DNA from: an uncultured Lachnospiraceae bacterium
GTDB lineage: Bacteria > Bacillota > Clostridia > Lachnospirales > Lachnospiraceae
DNA length: 34,332 nt
NCBI GenBank assembly: GCA_947630085.1
Contig: CANRGP010000017.1
Location: forward strand, 1 to 34,332
Reading direction: 5' to 3'
The position numbers and the translations under genes are program-made. Each line of letters opens with the position of its first letter. Positions within the stretch are counted from its first letter, which is position 1. Under the pieces are notes generated by a model that worked only from the letters and a program-made list of their open reading frames with translations, was not told where the DNA came from and ran no database searches. This document shows positions 31,108-34,332 of this stretch, piece by piece.

Positions 31108-33723
31108 ATGAAAAAAAGAACAATTTCCCTGATGCTCGCCCTGACCGTAGTGCTGGCCCAAACTGCCTGCAGCGGCGCGCCGGGCACTCCGGATGCCCCT
31201 CCTGCTTCCAATAGCGCGGCCGCATCCGGCGAATCCGGCGAGGCCGAAACCTCCAACAATCCTTATGCCAACCCCTACGCCAATCCCTATGCTAATCCCT
31301 ATGCCAATCCGAACGAAGGGGAAAGCAGCGCCCCCGCAGAGCCCGCGCAGGCATTCGGCGCCGAGAAATATGTCCCTGTTCCCGGGGCGGACGCCAAGTA
31401 TACCGTCGAGGAAACCTCGGACGGATGGCTCAAGATCGTCAATGACGGCGGCGAAACCCTCGGCCTTTCTCCCATTTCCGGCGTTCACATTGTCGAGGCA
31501 GACGGCTACGCATTTAAGGATCTCAATCAGAACGGCGCACTGGATCCCTACGAAGACTGGCGGCTTTCCAGCGAAGAACGTACGACCGACCTGATCGGAC
31601 GGATGGAGGGCACCGAGAAAGCTACTATTCTTCTCCACAGCAACAGTCTGGCCGACGCATACAGCACCGCGCCGGTAACCACTCAGGATCTGACGTATAC
31701 GATCCTGACGGGCGGAGCGCGCGGCGGCGTGACCCGCAACGCACTTCGCGGAGCCGACCATGCCGTCTGGGCCAACAACGCCCAGGCCGTAGCCGAGAGC
31801 AGCTGGTACGGAATCCCCGTCATGATCTCCATTGATCCTTCCTTTATCTCCGGCATGGTGGAATCCGTTTCCCTGGCCTCAACCATGGATCCTGAACTTG
31901 CCGCCAAAATCGGGCAGGAAACTTCAAAGCAGTACCGCTCCGTTGGCGTCACGGCTCTTCTCGGCCCCCAGGTCGATATCGCATCTCCCACCCAGGAGCG
32001 CGCCGACGGAACCTACGGAGAAGATCCGCAGCTGACTCTGGATTTGGCGACCGCCTATGTCAACGCCATGCAGTCCACCTATGACGCCTCCGGAAAGGAC
32101 CTTGGCTGGGGCACGGATTCCGTTTTCTGTTTTACCAAGCATTTCGGAGGAGCAGGCGCAACCGAGGGCGGACGCAACGATCACTCTCCCACCGGACGCT
32201 ACGCCGTGTTCCCCGGCGATAACCTTGAGGCTCACCTGATCACCTACTTTGACGGTGTTTTCCATCTGCCCGGTCTGACCGGTTCCTCCGGAGTCATGAC
32301 AGAGTACGCCATCAACGTTGACGGAGAGGGCAAGCCTTATGGCGGCGAGTGGGCAGGAGCCTACAATCCCTACCTGTACGGTCTGCTGGACGAATACGGA
32401 TTTGACAGCCTGAAGATCACCGACTGGGGCGTCTATGAATTCGCCGGTGTCTGGGGCGCGGAAGATCTGACGCAGCCTGAGCGCGTGGCCTTAAGCTGGG
32501 AGCGCGGCGCCAACCTGCTTGGCGGATTTGACTCAGTGGATGTTGTAAAAGAAGCCTATGAACTGATGGTTTCCCGTGACGGCCAGGAACAGGCCGACGC
32601 GATCATCGACAAGGCTGCCTCCCACTTTATCCTGGCAATGATGAATCTGAATATGTTCGATCAGCCCTATGTGGACACAGCCACAGCCAAGGAGCTTGTG
32701 GGAAGCGCTTCCTCCAACGCTTTTGGACTGGAGACGCAGCGGGATTCTGTCGTCATGATCAAGAACGACGGCACGATCAGCGCCGACGGCGCTTCTTCCG
32801 ATAAGCCCACCGTGTATGTCCCCTATGTCTATCATACCGGCTTCAGCGTCAGCTGGATGGGCGGCATCAGCGCGGGTACGCCCTCCTGGGCCCCCGGCCT
32901 GGATCTGGATGCTCTCGGAAAATATTTTAACATCGTCACCGACACCGTAGGGGATCCTACGGGCCCGGCGGATGACAGCGGCAACCCCACCTATGCATCC
33001 ACGGACATCGTCCGCGCCTCCGCCGATCAGATCGCAGCCTGCGATTATGTACTGGTAGGTATGGAGAATCCGTACAGCGTCTCCTATGACGATAATTACG
33101 TCGTCGCGTGGATCTACCAGATGTCTTATGACAACGGTCTCTTCTTTGAAGACACCACATGGTATCCCGTCTCCCTGCAGTACAAGGCGTATACCGCCGA
33201 TACAGCCAGGGAAGTCTCGATCAGCGGTCTGACCCTTCCGGACGGCACGAAGCAGAACCGCTCCTATAAGGGCGTCACTGCTCCCGAAGCTTCCAACTAC
33301 GGTGATCTGGAGGCTCTCGAGTATGCGGCCAATGCTGCCGGTGATGTGCCGGTGATCGTATCCATGAGCATGGGACGCGATATGGTATGGTCTGAGGTCG
33401 AACCCCTGGCGGATGTGATCCTGGTCAACTACAACAGCCAGAAGCCGGATGTCATCGCCGAAATCATCCTGGGCAAGACCGAACCGAACGGTTTGCTGGT
33501 CTTCCAGCAGCCCGCTTCCATGGAAGCCGTCGAGGCGCAGCTTGAGGACGTTCCGCGTGATATGGAGTGCTACGTAGACGCCAACGGCAATACCTATGAC
33601 TTTGCATTCGGTTTGAACTGGAGCGGCGTCATCCGCGACGACCGCGTCAGCAAATATTCCAAGGCCCCGCTGACCAAGATCCAGAATCTGGACTACGACG
33701 CATACGAAGCGGCAAACAAATAA
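31108..33723 (+). CDS. Glycoside hydrolase family 3 lipoprotein, beta-glucosidase-like (871 aa)
   Basis: Secreted, probably lipid-anchored GH3 enzyme that cleaves beta-linked glycosides. The signal peptide ends at Cys21 (VVLAQTAC). A low-complexity linker with (NPYA)4 follows at residues 51-68, then an EF-hand-like calcium loop DLNQNGALDPYE (138-149). The GH3 barrel has CFTKHFGGAG (the KHF motif), then the nucleophile Asp439 in LKITDWGVYE. The GH3 C-terminal domain includes DVILVNYNSQKPD and ends with FAFGLNWSG. AAAGGAG precedes the ATG. It is one of few plus-strand genes here, divergent from the LytTR/GHKL pair that probably controls it. The substrate cannot be told from the sequence. Confidence 0.92.
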   Translation: MKKRTISLMLALTVVLAQTACSGAPGTPDAPPASNSAAASGESGEAETSNNPYANPYANPYANPYANPNEGESSAPAEPAQAFGAEKYVPVPGADAKYTVEETSDGWLKIVNDGGETLGLSPISGVHIVEADGYAFKDLNQNGALDPYEDWRLSSEERTTDLIGRMEGTEKATILLHSNSLADAYSTAPVTTQDLTYTILTGGARGGVTRNALRGADHAVWANNAQAVAESSWYGIPVMISIDPSFISGMVESVSLASTMDPELAAKIGQETSKQYRSVGVTALLGPQVDIASPTQERADGTYGEDPQLTLDLATAYVNAMQSTYDASGKDLGWGTDSVFCFTKHFGGAGATEGGRNDHSPTGRYAVFPGDNLEAHLITYFDGVFHLPGLTGSSGVMTEYAINVDGEGKPYGGEWAGAYNPYLYGLLDEYGFDSLKITDWGVYEFAGVWGAEDLTQPERVALSWERGANLLGGFDSVDVVKEAYELMVSRDGQEQADAIIDKAASHFILAMMNLNMFDQPYVDTATAKELVGSASSNAFGLETQRDSVVMIKNDGTISADGASSDKPTVYVPYVYHTGFSVSWMGGISAGTPSWAPGLDLDALGKYFNIVTDTVGDPTGPADDSGNPTYASTDIVRASADQIAACDYVLVGMENPYSVSYDDNYVVAWIYQMSYDNGLFFEDTTWYPVSLQYKAYTADTAREVSISGLTLPDGTKQNRSYKGVTAPEASNYGDLEALEYAANAAGDVPVIVSMSMGRDMVWSEVEPLADVILVNYNSQKPDVIAEIILGKTEPNGLLVFQQPASMEAVEAQLEDVPRDMECYVDANGNTYDFAFGLNWSGVIRDDRVSKYSKAPLTKIQNLDYDAYEAANK
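31258..31311 (+). repeat. 12-bp tandem repeat encoding (NPYA)4 in the lipoprotein linker
   Basis: Four and a half in-frame copies of AAYCCYTAYGCC just after the lipid-anchored Cys. Codons vary between copies at third positions, so the peptide is conserved more than the DNA. It likely spaces the enzyme from the membrane through the wall. Confidence 0.85.
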
Positions 33724-33738
33724 ACAATTTCCTGATAG

Positions 33739-33777
33739 AAAAAGGAGACGCGGTTTTTCAGGCCGCGTCTCCTTTTT
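33739..33777. terminator. Bidirectional terminator between the GH3 gene and deoD
   Basis: A 15-bp perfect inverted repeat AAAAAGGAGACGCGG / CCGCGTCTCCTTTTT with a 9-nt loop. It has an A-run before and a T-run after in both directions, and ends both convergent genes. Confidence 0.92.
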
Positions 33778-33786
33778 CTCTTAATT

Positions 33787-34332
33787 TCACGCCAGCGCCA
33801 GGGCTACCTTCATCATGTCCGTGAACGTCTTCTGCCGTTCCTCCGCCGTCGTCACCTCGCCGGTGATCGCGGAATCCGAGATCGTGCAGATACACAGCGC
33901 GTTAGCTCCCGCCGCGGCCGCGTTGCTGTAGAGGGCGGCCGCCTCCATCTCCACGGCCAGGACGCCCATGTCCGACCAGGTCATGCCGCCGCTCACCTGC
34001 TTGTCCGGCGCGTAGAACATATCGGAGCTTAAGACGTTTCCCACATGGTACGTGATCCCCAGCTCTCTCGCCGCCGCCACGGCCTTCTCCAGGAGCTCGA
34101 AGCTTGCGATGCAGGAGTAATCCCCCGGCAGGCCGAAGAGCCGCACATAGTTGGAGGTGGTGCAGGCGCCCATGCCGATGACCATATCGCGGACCCTGCA
34201 CTTGGGGCTTAAAGCGCCGGCGGTGCCTACGCGGATCAGGTTCTTCACTCCGTAGAAATGGATCAGCTCGTAGGAATAGATCCCGATGGACGGGCAGCCC
34301 ATGCCGGTCCCCATGACCGAGACCCGCCTGCC
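33787..34332 (-). CDS. deoD: Purine-nucleoside phosphorylase, DeoD type (partial; N-terminus beyond the window)
   Basis: Phosphorolysis of purine (deoxy)nucleosides to base plus (deoxy)ribose-1-phosphate. The visible part begins in [22 protein letters not shown], matching E. coli DeoD near residue 60. It continues with the phosphate/ribose-site Arg in IRVGTAGA and the nucleoside-binding VEMEAAALY. It ends with the catalytic-Asp region [10 protein letters not shown] (Asp in ISDS). About 180 codons are present, and the frame is open to the right edge, so the ATG at 34314 is internal. It is convergent with the GH3 gene across a shared terminator. Confidence 0.94.
   Translation of the reverse strand, partial: GRRVSVMGTGMGCPSIGIYSYELIHFYGVKNLIRVGTAGALSPKCRVRDMVIGMGACTTSNYVRLFGLPGDYSCIASFELLEKAVAAARELGITYHVGNVLSSDMFYAPDKQVSGGMTWSDMGVLAVEMEAAALYSNAAAAGANALCICTISDSAITGEVTTAEERQKTFTDMMKVALALA

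Noticed and set aside
31258-31311. Short CRISPR or VNTR array
   Set aside because: The 12-bp units encode an in-frame NPYA linker in a lipoprotein, with no spacers and codon-level divergence.

Overview
The window is GC-rich DNA, densely coding and mostly on the minus strand. Its gene content suggests an anaerobic Firmicute, most likely a gut Clostridia/Lachnospiraceae member. That is an inference from gene families, not a database match. The supporting features are an NfnAB-type transhydrogenase, a short cobalamin-dependent MetH whose reactivation domain is a separate gene, a ProB without a PUA domain, an AgrC/LytTR-like two-component pair, a zinc-ribbon/TPM membrane-protein pair, and a large GH3 lipoprotein. 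Ribosome binding sites are strong (AGGAGG-type). Several genes have near-consensus sigma-A promoters with 17-bp spacers.

Left part (1-9.9 kb). nfnA-nfnB (minus) diverge from a MoxR ATPase - DUF58 - membrane protein operon (plus). That operon converges, with overlapping stop codons, on a methionine operon read the other way: metF - MetH activation protein - metH. The metH frame is interrupted by a single in-frame TAG inside the folate-binding barrel. TAG is the ordinary stop of at least six other genes here, so this looks like a real interruption (or a sequence error), not a recoded genome.

Middle part (9.9-21.5 kb). An hflK - small membrane protein - hflC operon lies downstream of a well-formed yybP-ykoY (Mn2+) riboswitch. 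The riboswitch has its own consensus promoter and an intrinsic terminator whose 5' arm overlaps P1. No manganese exporter gene follows it. Next comes a minus-strand run: galM - topB - a four-gene cassette. The cassette encodes a DRE-TIM aldolase fused to a Rossmann-like domain, a HAD phosphatase, an acetolactate-synthase-like ThDP enzyme and an SDR epimerase/reductase. It looks like a compact route to an unusual sugar or hydroxy-acid building block of unknown identity.

Right part (21.5-34.3 kb). asd has its own promoter and terminator. A probable six-gene operon, proB-proA-proC-zinc ribbon protein-TPM protein-tag, combines proline synthesis with membrane proteins and a DNA repair glycosylase. 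A LytTR regulator and GHKL sensor kinase are transcribed divergently from a GH3 lipoprotein gene. The shared intergenic region carries a perfect 11-bp direct repeat with 20-bp period just upstream of a GH3 promoter that has a poor -35, a plausible LytTR operator. A bidirectional terminator separates the GH3 gene from deoD, which runs off the right edge.

The best leads are the orphan Mn2+ riboswitch over hflK/hflC, the amber-split metH, the putative LytTR operator driving the GH3 gene, and the ThDP/aldolase/HAD/SDR cassette.
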